Part shown: positions 1-8,195 of the stretch, one piece after another | How the letters are laid out: the number at the start of each line of letters is the position of its first letter | Numbering within the stretch: position 1 is the stretch's first letter | Source: JBLFWJ01 sp047611425 | GTDB taxonomy: Bacteria > Bacteroidota > Bacteroidia > UBA10329 | Assembly (NCBI GenBank): GCA_047611425.1 | Contig: JBLFWJ010000025.1 | Location: 1 to 27,360, forward strand | Reading direction: 5' to 3' | DNA: 27,360 nucleotides | Notes under the pieces: generated by a model | Seen by the model: only the letters and a program-made list of their open reading frames with translations | The model's database searches: none | What the model was told of the DNA's origin: nothing | Translations under genes and position numbers: made by a program

Positions 1-38
1 TTGACCACTTGCTGTATTGATAATCTCTACTAGAGGCA

Positions 39-947
39 TCAGTGGTACTTAGCTAAGTGCTGAATAATGGGTGCGGCACAGTCTTCAAAAGCTTCTTGCA
101 TGAGCCAGTGTCCAGCTTCAAGCTCGATAAATTGATAAGGCCCTTTCATGTACTTAGTAGTGCCTTCGGCAGCCACACGCGTAACGGCTAAGTCCTTATT
201 TCCCCAAATGAAAAGTGTTGGAGTGGTCACTTCACCATAAGCATCGGCATTCTTGCCTTTCTTAAGTGTTTTGTAGTTCGCGCGATAGTAGGCCAATGTT
301 GCTTTTAAAGCGGGTTTGTTGCCGATAACGGTCAGATATTCTTCAAGCTCTTTTTCCGAGCTTTTCTTCCAGGTTTTACGAAGCAGTTCTCGGTCTTTGC
401 GCAGCATAGCCCATTCTGGAATTCCACGCCATTGGAAAAATGCCATGTATCTGCTTTTCTTCTTTTGCACCTTATCAAAACGCAGTGCATCACTGAATGC
501 TCTAACGTGCGGAATGGAGATTGCCGTCCAGCTTTTGATTTTGTCGGGGTGGGCATTTTCAACCGCCCAACCGATGGCGGAACCCCAATCGTGCCCAATC
601 AGATGAAAGTCCTTCATTCCAAAGGAATCAGCCAAAGCCACGACATCTTCAACTAAGTTGGGGATCTCGTAATCATTGACTTTGGTTGGCCTAGCGTCTG
701 GACTGAAACCACGTTGATCTGGCGCAATGCAGTAGTAGCCCTCTCTTGCCAATCGTTCCAATAAATCTATCCACATGTGAGACGTTTCGGGCCAACCGTG
801 AAGAAGAATCACTGGCTCGCCTTTGGGGTCCCCAGCAACCCGACAACGGAATGTCATTCCATTGGCTTGTTGGTTCACAATACTGATTTGTGCCATTCCT
901 TGGGTTGAGAAAATTGAAACGAGAAAAAGGAAAAGTAAACATCTCAT
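39..947 (-). CDS. Exported alpha/beta hydrolase, epoxide-hydrolase-like
   Basis: A 302-residue alpha/beta-hydrolase-fold enzyme. Residues 1-20 form a signal peptide ending at GMAQ, so the protein is probably exported to the periplasm. The oxyanion-hole motif HGWP is at 50-53. The nucleophile elbow GHDWG at 118-122 has Asp120 instead of Ser, as in epoxide hydrolases and haloalkane dehalogenases. Asp252 (in GNKD) and His280 (in AGHW) fit the rest of the triad. Tyrosines in YYRANY at 220-225 lie in the cap domain where epoxide hydrolases carry ring-opening tyrosines, which favours an epoxide hydrolase. The substrate cannot be told. It is the last gene of a minus-strand group; a possible small ORF ends 22 nt upstream. 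The family is secure, the exact reaction less so. Confidence 0.88.
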   Translation of the reverse strand: MRCLLFLFLVSIFSTQGMAQISIVNQQANGMTFRCRVAGDPKGEPVILLHGWPETSHMWIDLLERLAREGYYCIAPDQRGFSPDARPTKVNDYEIPNLVEDVVALADSFGMKDFHLIGHDWGSAIGWAVENAHPDKIKSWTAISIPHVRAFSDALRFDKVQKKKSRYMAFFQWRGIPEWAMLRKDRELLRKTWKKSSEKELEEYLTVIGNKPALKATLAYYRANYKTLKKGKNADAYGEVTTPTLFIWGNKDLAVTRVAAEGTTKYMKGPYQFIELEAGHWLMQEAFEDCAAPIIQHLAKYH

Positions 948-969
948 TCCGTAAAGATCAGCATCGTGA

Positions 970-1095
970 TCAATTACAGCTTAGAAGCGGACAACTTTTG
1001 CAGTGCCGTTTCTTTTTGAATTTCTCGCAGCAGCTTTTCTTCTTCTTCTTCTTCTTCTTCTTTTTCTTCAGATTAACTGGGGTAATTGTACCCAC
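970..1095 (-). CDS. Possible small Lys/Cys-rich protein (41 codons)
   Basis: An open frame that ends in SCCEKFKKKRHCKSCPLLSC plus one Asn, preceded by a run of 11 lysines. The Cys spacing (CC, then C-x2-C, then C) could bind metal. Short Bacteroidota proteins with a CC-[KE]-K-[FY]-K...CKxCP pattern are familiar to me from memory, but I cannot verify a family. The start is unclear: GTG at 1095 gives 41 residues, while ATG at 1209 gives 79 residues but crosses the start of the divergent acetyltransferase gene. The polylysine is encoded by a (TTC)8 microsatellite read as AAG codons, so its length may vary between strains. It lies 22 nt upstream of the hydrolase gene on the same strand and may share its transcript. 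It could also be a chance ORF. Confidence 0.35.
   Translation of the reverse strand: MGTITPVNLKKKKKKKKKKKSCCEKFKKKRHCKSCPLLSCN
1037..1060. repeat. (TTC)8 trinucleotide microsatellite
   Basis: Eight perfect TTC units, followed by a T-rich imperfect extension to about 1069. On the minus strand it reads as AAG codons (polylysine) inside the candidate small Cys-rich ORF. A change in unit number would keep the reading frame. Confidence 0.95.
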
Positions 1096-1218
1096 AATTG
1101 AAGAATAGGAAGGAGCCTGAATATTGGTAATTGTTGGCTGCAGTTTCACGGTATAAACGTAAACCCAAAGTAACCATTGGGCAATACCCTGATTGCGGGA
1201 TTCTACCATCTTTGTCTT

Positions 1219-1752
1219 ATGGAATCGGTAACGGAGAATGGCGAGGTTTTCTTGCAAACGGAGCGAGTTGTTTTGAAGGAAATGACCATGGATCAAGTCG
1301 ATCATTTGGTTGAGTTAGACAGCGACCCAGAGGTGATGCATTTTATCACGGATGGTGAGCCCAGACCACGAGAGCATCATCTTGCTGCGATTCCAAAACT
1401 GCTGAAGTATGCGGAGGAAAACCCTGGGTTGGGACTTTGGACAGCCTACCAAAAAGACACTAAGGAATTTATGGGTTGGTACATTCTGAAGCACCTTTTG
1501 GAAACGGGTGAAGTGGAAATTGGATTCCGTCTGAGGAAAAAATTCTGGGGTCACGGTTACTCAACGGAGGTAAGCAAGGCGATAGTAAATCACGGATTTG
1601 TAGCAGTCGGGTTAAATCGGATAATTGCGATTACACGACCAGATAATTTGGCGTCTCAAGCCGTGATTAAAAAAATTGGGTTGAGAGAAGAAGGCACAGG
1701 AATTTTTTACGGAATTCATTGCCTTTATTTTGGGTTGAATCGATCCGATTAA
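1219..1752 (+). CDS. GNAT family N-acetyltransferase (RimJ/RimL-like)
   Basis: A 177-residue acetyl-CoA-dependent N-acetyltransferase of the GNAT_3 type, which modifies amino groups of proteins or small molecules. LQTERVVLKEMT near the N-terminus is the usual first strand. The pyrophosphate loop is in RKKFWGHGYSTE at 107-117, and NLASQAVIKKIGL at 143-155 is the typical motif-B helix. I chose the ATG at 1219 because family members begin a few residues before the (T)ERLxL strand; a start at 1177 would add 14 residues unlike the family. CATCTTTG, one mismatch from the TAnnTTTG box, lies just before this ATG, so the mRNA may be nearly leaderless. The gene converges on the desaturase gene and the two overlap by 4 nt. 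The substrate is unknown. Confidence 0.85.
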   Translation: MESVTENGEVFLQTERVVLKEMTMDQVDHLVELDSDPEVMHFITDGEPRPREHHLAAIPKLLKYAEENPGLGLWTAYQKDTKEFMGWYILKHLLETGEVEIGFRLRKKFWGHGYSTEVSKAIVNHGFVAVGLNRIIAITRPDNLASQAVIKKIGLREEGTGIFYGIHCLYFGLNRSD

Positions 1753-2795
1753 ACCATCTTCTCAGCCGGAATCTTCAAAGTACGCACCTTGAAAAAGGCA
1801 ATCAATTCGTCCTCTTTTCCCACGTACGTGTCGTCTAAATGAACGTACCGTTTTGCAAGTGACTTGTAGCTTTTCGTCATAAGGAAAAACCAGACAACGA
1901 AGAAGTCAATCCCCTGAAAAACGATGGCTTTTTCCTTAGCGTAGGTTGCTTTGTTTGCCTCAAACTCAACTGGCATATCCGTGTAGTGTAATGCTGGTTT
2001 GATGTGATGGATAATGTGGTAGCCATCATTAAAACACGCCTTGTTGTAACCAGAGTTAATGCATGTAAGGCTATTACGGTAACAGTTTCCTGGAGATTCA
2101 GCATCGATAAAAGCATGCTGACCCCAGTTCCCTGCCATCATCATAAATCGAGTAAAACAGAGTGGAATAATGAATACAATCAAAGTTGCATGCCAGTTGA
2201 AAAGGCTAAGAAGGATGACCATGAGAAACCAACTGAGCTCCCCAAGAACCACTCGCTTTCTCAACTTCAACCTTTTCTTTTTGCTGAAATATGCGGTGAT
2301 ATCTGGAATGCCTTTGATGAAGAAGATTAGGAAATAGGTCATGAAATCCTTGAAGCTATCTCGCTGATAAGGCATGGTTGTACTCAGGTCATCCTTCAAG
2401 TTATTCTCCGGATGATGCATTCCTAAATGGTGGCCGAAATAGGTTTCTGGAGATTCGCCAAAAAAAGGCCCCAAGAACCATGGAATAATCTTGTTCAATC
2501 CTTCATGCTCCTTTTTAAAAAGCGCTCTATGGCTTGTGCAATGGAGCATTAAAATGTAACGGCCCATAAAAAGTGCCCAATTAATAGCCAAGTAAATACC
2601 AGCGAACCACCACCTGAACATTCCTGGAATGAACATAATGACAGCCATTGGAACGATTATCAAGAACATTTTAATCATCAAGTGGACGAACGGCAGATCG
2701 CGTTCCTCACGAATGAAATTCATGATGGTTCGATCGAGGAAATTCAGTCTTTCCTTCTTAGTATAAACAGGGTCGGTAATTATCAGTTCTGACAT
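1749..2795 (-). CDS. Membrane fatty acid desaturase
   Basis: A 348-residue integral-membrane di-iron desaturase that introduces a double bond into an acyl chain or related lipid, using O2 and an electron donor. The histidine boxes are HCTSH (85-89), HHLGMHH (122-128) and HIIHH (260-264), with a further His in GQHAF (227). Hydrophobic spans lie near 40-58, 62-82, 150-165 and 185-215. An in-frame TTG at 2804 would add three residues, but it overlaps the predicted -7 box, so the ATG at 2795 is preferred. The gene is divergent from the RND/RmlA/SDR/prenyl-synthase operon across 133 bp, so a link to lipid metabolism there is possible. Family assignment is secure; the regiospecificity and substrate are unknown. 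Confidence 0.9.
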   Translation of the reverse strand: MSELIITDPVYTKKERLNFLDRTIMNFIREERDLPFVHLMIKMFLIIVPMAVIMFIPGMFRWWFAGIYLAINWALFMGRYILMLHCTSHRALFKKEHEGLNKIIPWFLGPFFGESPETYFGHHLGMHHPENNLKDDLSTTMPYQRDSFKDFMTYFLIFFIKGIPDITAYFSKKKRLKLRKRVVLGELSWFLMVILLSLFNWHATLIVFIIPLCFTRFMMMAGNWGQHAFIDAESPGNCYRNSLTCINSGYNKACFNDGYHIIHHIKPALHYTDMPVEFEANKATYAKEKAIVFQGIDFFVVWFFLMTKSYKSLAKRYVHLDDTYVGKEDELIAFFKVRTLKIPAEKMV

Positions 2796-2801
2796 GGAGC
2801 G

Positions 2802-2809
2802 CAAAAATA
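2802..2809 (-). promoter_or_regulatory. Bacteroidota -7 box (TATTTTTG) for the desaturase
   Basis: On the minus strand TATTTTTG matches TAnnTTTG exactly and ends six bases before the ATG at 2795, which would give a leaderless or nearly leaderless mRNA. No clear TTG -33 element was found at the expected distance. Confidence 0.5.
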
Positions 2810-2882
2810 GTTTTATCCCCTAAATCAGAACCTGATACATGTCTGTATTCCTATGACGGACGAACCCACAATGCCTACATTC

Positions 2883-2905
2883 GTGCCCCCTTTTTAAAGG
2901 GACAC
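2883..2905. promoter_or_regulatory. Imperfect palindrome upstream of the RND operon
   Basis: CCCTTT/AAAGGG arms around two T bases, with outer GTG/CAC pairs separated by a mismatch. It lies 24 bp before the RND gene ATG in the divergent intergenic region. A box-like TACATTCG (one mismatch from TAnnTTTG) overlaps its left edge at 2876-2883. It could be an operator, but this is position and symmetry only. Confidence 0.3.
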
Positions 2906-2928
2906 TTCGACCAAGGCAATCGCATAAA

Positions 2929-5310
2929 ATGTGGCAAAAAATCGGTAGCAAGATTCTCCGATTCCGGGTGACGATTTTAATCATCATCGGGTTGATTACC
3001 GTCTTTATGGGGTATCGTGCGAGCAAGGTGGAAATCAGGTATGATTTCGCCATGCTATTGCCACCAACGGATTCAACAAGCATTGCGTTTAATGAGTTTA
3101 AAGAACGATTTGGCCACGATGGTAAAGTGCTCGTCATTGGAATTCAAGATGATGAGTTGTTTCAGTTGGAACGATTTCAACTGTGGTATGATCTAGGCGA
3201 AGAACTTCTAAAGCACCCAGGAACAACGGAACTTGTTTCAACGGCTAGATGTGCTGACTTAATCAAGAATGATTCGTTGCAGCGGTTTGAGATTAAACCG
3301 CTAGTTCCTGAAAGGCCGACTACACAGGCACAGGTTGACAGCATTCATGCACGGTTACTCGAACTTCCTTTCTACCACGATTATCTAATTACAGAGGATC
3401 ATTCAACGATAATGGCCGTTACCATTTCGGAAGATGTGGTGGATAGCAAAGAGCGAAACGCAGTTGTTGCAGAATTACTGGAGATTGGAAACAAGTACGA
3501 AGACAAGCTGAATAAGCCGTTGCATTTTTCTGGTTTGCCGTTTATCCGAAGTACGATTAGTGCAATGGTTTCTAAGGAACTGGGCATGTTTTTAGGGCTT
3601 GCAGGGCTGATTTCATTTCTGATTATGCTCATCTTCTTCAGAAGCTTCAAGGTGGTCTTCTTCTCCATTATTGTAGTTGCGATTGGTGTGATTTGGGCTT
3701 TTGGAATCATCGGATTACTCGGATACAAACTGTCCATTTTGACCGGGCTGATGCCACCGGTTCTAATTGTGATTGGTATTGCTAATTGCATTTTCCTGCT
3801 GAACAAATACCACAGCGAATACAAACGACATAAGAAGAAAGCACTGGCTCTTACCAGAATGGTTAAGAATGTTGGTCAGGCTATTCTGTTTACTAATGCA
3901 ACAACGGCATCTGGCTTCGCCACGTTTGCGTTGCTAGACAGTGAGTTGATGCATGAGTTTGGAATGGTGGCTTCGCTTTGCATAATGGCCATGTTTGCCA
4001 TGTGTCTGTTATTAATCCCAATTATTTTCAGTTACGTTGGTGCTCCTCGAGAACGCCACGTAAAGCACTTGGATAGCAAGTTTTCCGAGGTGTTTATCAG
4101 TCGTGTTATTCAGTTGGTGCTTTCTCACCGAACCAAGGTTTATTGGGTCTTCGGATTTTTATTATTGATAGCAGCATTTGGTATTTCACAGATTAAAGTG
4201 ACGGGAAACTTAGTTGATGATCTGCCGGACTCACATCGGGTAGTAAAGGATTTGAGATTCTTCGAATCCAACTTTGGTGGCGTTATGCCATTCGAGGTTC
4301 AGATTGATGCACTCAAACCAAAAAAAGCAACCTCGGTTCGCACCCTCAAAAAAATTGAAGAGCTGGAAAAAGTCTTTCATGCAGATCCAGCTTTTGCCAA
4401 ACCAATATCGATTGCTTCTGCCATGAAATTCGCCCGTCAGGCGTATTTCAACGGATTGCCTGAGATGTACAAATTGCCTTCCAATCGTGAACGAAGCTTC
4501 ATTCTCAAGTACACAAAAGGAAGTGATCAGGACGGGAAACTGATGGAGCCATTTCTCGATTCTACGCAGCAATTTGCACGAATTAGTGCCCAGATGAAAG
4601 ATGTTGGAACGGACGAGTTGGAGCGCATGATTGGCCGTGTTCAACCGGCTATCGATTCCATTTTTGATTCGGATAAATACAAGGTAACACTAACCGGAAC
4701 CAGCGTGGCATTCCTTCGTGGAACGGACTATCTGGTGACCAATCTTTTTACCAGCTTGGCATTGGCCATTGTGATAATTGTATTGATGATGGCGAAGATG
4801 TTTTCGTCATGGAGGATGGTCAGCGTTTCTCTCCTACCCAATTTGATTCCTCTTCTTTTCACAGCGGCATTGATGGGCTACATGGGCATTCCGATAAAGC
4901 CATCTACAATTTTAGTGTTCAGTATAGCTTTCGGAATCTCGGTCGATGACACGATTCATTTCTTAGCGAAGTATAGACAGGAGCTTGATCAACAAGGATG
5001 GAATATTAGACGATCGGTGCTTGTTGCGCTTAGGGAAGTTGGAGTGAGCATGGTGTACACAAGTATCGTCCTGTTTTCAGGATTTTCCATCTTTACATCT
5101 TCAACATTTGGAGGAACGAAAGCACTCGGAATGTTAGTCAGCTTTACGTTGTTGGTTGCAATGTTCTCCAATCTCGTGTTGTTGCCATCGCTATTACTTA
5201 CTTTGGAGCGCAAACTCACAACCAAGGCTTTTAAGGATGCCAACGTGGAAGTATTTGATGAGGAAGAAGACATAGAACTTGATCAGCTTACTGTAAAAAA
5301 GGAAGAATGA
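2929..5310 (+). CDS. RND superfamily (MMPL/HpnN-like) lipid exporter
   Basis: A 793-residue inner-membrane protein with the duplicated RND layout. One TM helix (13-28) is followed by a periplasmic domain (about 30-215) and TM segments near 218-236, 240-262, 270-291, 317-335, 345-368 and 403-420. A second periplasmic domain (about 421-600) precedes further TM segments from 603. FGISVDDTIHF at 668-678 carries the paired acidic residues expected of proton-coupled MMPL/HpnN-type members, which move lipids such as hopanoids or glycolipids. The tail (about 765-793) is acidic. The stop overlaps the rmlA-like start by 4 nt (ATGA), so translation is probably coupled. Its partners (sugar-nucleotide enzymes and a prenyl synthase) suggest a lipid or glycolipid cargo; this is inference. 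Confidence 0.85.
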   Translation: MWQKIGSKILRFRVTILIIIGLITVFMGYRASKVEIRYDFAMLLPPTDSTSIAFNEFKERFGHDGKVLVIGIQDDELFQLERFQLWYDLGEELLKHPGTTELVSTARCADLIKNDSLQRFEIKPLVPERPTTQAQVDSIHARLLELPFYHDYLITEDHSTIMAVTISEDVVDSKERNAVVAELLEIGNKYEDKLNKPLHFSGLPFIRSTISAMVSKELGMFLGLAGLISFLIMLIFFRSFKVVFFSIIVVAIGVIWAFGIIGLLGYKLSILTGLMPPVLIVIGIANCIFLLNKYHSEYKRHKKKALALTRMVKNVGQAILFTNATTASGFATFALLDSELMHEFGMVASLCIMAMFAMCLLLIPIIFSYVGAPRERHVKHLDSKFSEVFISRVIQLVLSHRTKVYWVFGFLLLIAAFGISQIKVTGNLVDDLPDSHRVVKDLRFFESNFGGVMPFEVQIDALKPKKATSVRTLKKIEELEKVFHADPAFAKPISIASAMKFARQAYFNGLPEMYKLPSNRERSFILKYTKGSDQDGKLMEPFLDSTQQFARISAQMKDVGTDELERMIGRVQPAIDSIFDSDKYKVTLTGTSVAFLRGTDYLVTNLFTSLALAIVIIVLMMAKMFSSWRMVSVSLLPNLIPLLFTAALMGYMGIPIKPSTILVFSIAFGISVDDTIHFLAKYRQELDQQGWNIRRSVLVALREVGVSMVYTSIVLFSGFSIFTSSTFGGTKALGMLVSFTLLVAMFSNLVLLPSLLLTLERKLTTKAFKDANVEVFDEEEDIELDQLTVKKEE

Positions 5311-6167
5311 AAGGAATAATTCTGGCTGGGGGATCCGGAACAAGGTTGCACCCTTTAACATTGGCGGTTAGCAAGCAGTTAATGCCAATTTACGACAAAC
5401 CAATGATCTATTACCCATTGTCAATATTGATGATGGCAGGGATCAAGGACATCTTGATAATCAGTACACCACACGATCTTCCAAATTTCGAGAAGCTACT
5501 TGGAACAGGTGAAGAAATCGGATGTAATTTCTCCTACAAAGTTCAAGAAGTACCTAACGGACTTGCACAGGCCTTTGTTTTGGGCGAAGAGTTTATCGGA
5601 GAAGATAAAGTAGCGCTAATTCTAGGCGACAACATTTTCTACGCAAATGGCATTGGCAAATTGCTGGATGATGTAAACAACCCAGAAGGAGGTGTGGTTT
5701 TCGCTTACCACGTAAGCGACCCTGAAAGATATGGCGTAGTTGAGTTTGACGAGAATCTAAAGGCTTTGAGTATTGAAGAAAAGCCTGAAAACCCAAAATC
5801 AAACTATGCTGTTCCGGGTCTATATTTTTATGATAATTCGGTGGTTCAAGTTGCAAAGGACCTTGAGCCAAGCGCTCGTGGTGAGTACGAAATCACCGAT
5901 GTGAACAAGCATTATTTAAAAGAAGGCAAGCTGAAGGTTGGAGTGCTTAATAGAGGTACTGCTTGGTTGGATACTGGAACATTTGCTTCTCTAATGCAAG
6001 CAGGGCAGTTTGTGCAAGTGATTGAAGAACGCCAAGGTCTCAAGATTGGCTGCATTGAAGAGATAGCGTTTCGAAAAGGGTTTATTAATGCGGATCAACT
6101 TCGTAAAATTGCCCAACCTTTGCAAAAGAGTGGATATGGAGACTATCTCCTGAATTTATTGGATTAA
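5307..6167 (+). CDS. rmlA: Glucose-1-phosphate thymidylyltransferase
   Basis: A 286-residue nucleotidyltransferase that makes dTDP-glucose from glucose-1-phosphate and dTTP, the first step of dTDP-deoxysugar (for example rhamnose) synthesis. The N-terminal signature GGSGTRLHPLT (8-18) is followed by KQLMPIYDKPMIYYP. Metal-binding aspartates are in LGDNIFY (Asp108) and LDTGT (Asp222), with EEKPENPKSNYAVPGLYFYD in between. The length is typical of the short RmlA type. No rmlB, rmlC or rmlD is present here; the next gene is another SDR. It sits second in a tightly packed operon, starting inside the stop of the RND gene and ending 2 nt before the SDR gene. Its product may feed that SDR, although UXS-type enzymes normally use UDP-sugars. 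Confidence 0.93.
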   Translation: MKGIILAGGSGTRLHPLTLAVSKQLMPIYDKPMIYYPLSILMMAGIKDILIISTPHDLPNFEKLLGTGEEIGCNFSYKVQEVPNGLAQAFVLGEEFIGEDKVALILGDNIFYANGIGKLLDDVNNPEGGVVFAYHVSDPERYGVVEFDENLKALSIEEKPENPKSNYAVPGLYFYDNSVVQVAKDLEPSARGEYEITDVNKHYLKEGKLKVGVLNRGTAWLDTGTFASLMQAGQFVQVIEERQGLKIGCIEEIAFRKGFINADQLRKIAQPLQKSGYGDYLLNLLD

Positions 6168-6169
6168 TA

Positions 6170-7120
6170 ATGGCAAAAAGAAGAATACTAGTAACAGGGG
6201 GTGCCGGTTTTGTTGGAAGCGCAATGGCCGAGCGTTTAGCTCAGGACCCTGACAATTTTGTTGTGATTGTGGATAATCTATTGACCGGAAGTTTGGTTAA
6301 AGTACCTAAGAATGATCACGGAAATATTCGGTTTATCAAGTGCGATTGCAACTGTTACTCCGATATTTCTGGTGTCTTTTTTGGCCATCAGTTCGACTAT
6401 GTATTCCATTATGCCGCATTAGTTGGCGTAAAGAGAACATTGGCCAATCCAGTCAAAGTTCTCGAGGATATTGAGGGTATAAATAATGTCCTTATTCTAT
6501 CGAAGAACACAGGTGTAAAGCGAGTTTATTTCTCAAGTTCATCGGAAGTTTACGGTGAGCCGGTCGAGTTCCCACAAAACGAGGAAACAACACCGTTGAA
6601 CTCACGGTTGCCTTATGCGATTGTTAAGAATGTTGGAGAGGCATATTTGCGATCTTTCCAGCGGGAATACGGATTGGAGTTCACTATTTTCAGATTCTTC
6701 AATACATACGGCCCAAAGCAGAGCAAGGATTTTGTGATGAGTCGTTTTATTTCAATGGCCCTTCAGAACCAAGACATTACTGTTTATGGAGATGGTTCTC
6801 AAACCAGAACGTTCTGTTACATGAACGATAATGTTGATTCCTGCTACAATGCTTTTGACAAAGACATGTTTGTAAATGACGTGGTTAACGTTGGCGGAAA
6901 CATCGAATATCCAATTGTAGATCTGGCAAAAATCATCATCAATATTACGGGGTCATCGAGTAAGATTATACACTTACCGGCTCTTGTAGAAGGTGACATG
7001 ACCAGAAGATTGCCAGACATATCAAAAATGCAACAACTACTCAATCGCGAAATGACCTCATTGGAAGATGGAATCAGAATGGTAATTGAGAAAGGACAGT
7101 TCGTATCTCTTATTCAATGA
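6170..7120 (+). CDS. NAD-dependent epimerase/dehydratase, UDP-glucuronate decarboxylase-like
   Basis: A 316-residue extended SDR acting on a sugar nucleotide. The NAD-binding loop is GGAGFVGS (10-17) after the first strand, with Asp35 in VDN after strand two. SSSSEVYGEP (122-131) gives the catalytic Ser, and Tyr149-x3-Lys153 (YAIVK) completes the active site. RFFNTYGPKQ and VYGDGSQTRTFCYMNDN are very close to the matching stretches of UDP-glucuronate decarboxylases (UXS), but UDP-glucose epimerase or another dehydratase activity is possible. Its stop overlaps the polyprenyl synthase start (ATGA). With the RmlA-like enzyme just upstream it probably prepares an activated sugar for a surface polymer or lipid. 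Confidence 0.85.
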   Translation: MAKRRILVTGGAGFVGSAMAERLAQDPDNFVVIVDNLLTGSLVKVPKNDHGNIRFIKCDCNCYSDISGVFFGHQFDYVFHYAALVGVKRTLANPVKVLEDIEGINNVLILSKNTGVKRVYFSSSSEVYGEPVEFPQNEETTPLNSRLPYAIVKNVGEAYLRSFQREYGLEFTIFRFFNTYGPKQSKDFVMSRFISMALQNQDITVYGDGSQTRTFCYMNDNVDSCYNAFDKDMFVNDVVNVGGNIEYPIVDLAKIIINITGSSSKIIHLPALVEGDMTRRLPDISKMQQLLNREMTSLEDGIRMVIEKGQFVSLIQ

Positions 7121-8085
7121 GCAAAGACATTGCATCCCTTCGAGGGATGATTGAGGATCGCCTAATTCAGTCCACTCAGGGCCAGGCTCCCGGAACACTT
7201 TACGACCCAATTGTTTACACCTTTTCGCATGGCGGAAAACGCATGCGGCCATCTTTGGTTCTGCTTGCGACCAAGCTTTTTGGTGGTGATGCTGAGGATG
7301 CGCTTGGCGCAGCGGTAAGTGTTGAGATATTCCACAACTTCACGTTGCTTCATGATGATATTATGGACAAGGCGCCTTTGCGAAGAGGCCATGAAACGGT
7401 GCATGTAAAGTGGGATGAGAACACGGCCATTCTCAGTGGAGATACCATGATGATAATGGCGTATCAGGAATTGATAAATACACCCGACCGCGTACTGAAG
7501 CCTGTTTTGGAATGCTTTAATCAAACCGCAAAAGAGGTTTGCGAAGGCCAACAGTTCGACATGGATTTTGAAACCCGTGATGACGTTACGGTGGAGGAAT
7601 ACCTTGGCATGATCAAACTGAAAACCTCGGTTTTGTTGGCTGCAAGCCTAAAAGTTGGGGCGTTGATAGGTGGTGCTTCAGAAGAAGCCGCGCAACGCAT
7701 GTATGGTTTCGGGTTGAACATTGGAATCGCGTTTCAATTGCAGGATGATCTGCTTGACGCCTTTGGCGACAGTGCAGAAGTAGGAAAGCAATCCGGTGGA
7801 GATATTATCGCCAACAAGAAAACCTACCTAATGCTCACGGCAATGGAGGAGGCAGGTGATGCTAAAAGCCAGCTTGTCGATTTGCTGAGCGAAACGGACC
7901 ACGAAAAGAAGGTTCGTGAAGTGACCAATATTTTTGAGGATCTGGGTATTGATGAGATCACACAGCAGGAGATTGACAAGTACTACCGAAAGGGGCTTGA
8001 TTCAATAGAAGGGTTAGAGCTGGATGCGCATTGGAAGGGTCAGTTAATGGCTCTTGTAACTAAATTGATGGGGCGAAGATCATAG
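7117..8085 (+). CDS. Polyprenyl (probably geranylgeranyl) diphosphate synthase
   Basis: A 322-residue trans-prenyltransferase that condenses IPP onto allylic diphosphates. GGKRMRP (39-45) is the IPP site. The first Asp-rich motif is DDIMD (80-84) with RRG after it, and the second is DDLLD (210-214) inside QLQDD. Phe75 lies five residues before the first motif, which has no two-residue insertion. In characterised enzymes an aromatic residue there limits the chain, so a C20 product is more likely than a C35-C50 quinone tail; this is inference. It ends the four-gene operon. Its start overlaps the SDR stop, and a dispersed repeat lies about 25 nt after its end. Confidence 0.9.
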   Translation: MSKDIASLRGMIEDRLIQSTQGQAPGTLYDPIVYTFSHGGKRMRPSLVLLATKLFGGDAEDALGAAVSVEIFHNFTLLHDDIMDKAPLRRGHETVHVKWDENTAILSGDTMMIMAYQELINTPDRVLKPVLECFNQTAKEVCEGQQFDMDFETRDDVTVEEYLGMIKLKTSVLLAASLKVGALIGGASEEAAQRMYGFGLNIGIAFQLQDDLLDAFGDSAEVGKQSGGDIIANKKTYLMLTAMEEAGDAKSQLVDLLSETDHEKKVREVTNIFEDLGIDEITQQEIDKYYRKGLDSIEGLELDAHWKGQLMALVTKLMGRRS

Positions 8086-8110
8086 AATTGTTGATGATCA
8101 GTATTCAACA

Positions 8111-8139
8111 GCTTGTCAGGATGAGCGGAGTCGAAGCCC
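8111..8139. repeat. Dispersed intergenic repeat (GAGCGGAGTCGAAG type)
   Basis: GCTTGTCAGGATGAGCGG followed by AGTCGAAGCCC belongs to the short dispersed repeats with a TGAGC...GTCGAAG core that are common between genes in Bacteroidota. Related copies in this window are at 15925-15959 and 16230-16254. It lies between the prenyl synthase stop and the next gene. Confidence 0.6.
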
Positions 8140-8195
8140 AGGGTTGGGAAATTTGAGATAGACAATTTACAATTCGATATTTTCGATTTCACCGA

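Noticed and set aside
1..38. CTCTA/TAGAG mini-palindrome at the window edge
   Set aside because: It is too short, and the neighbouring gene cannot be seen, so no function can be supported.
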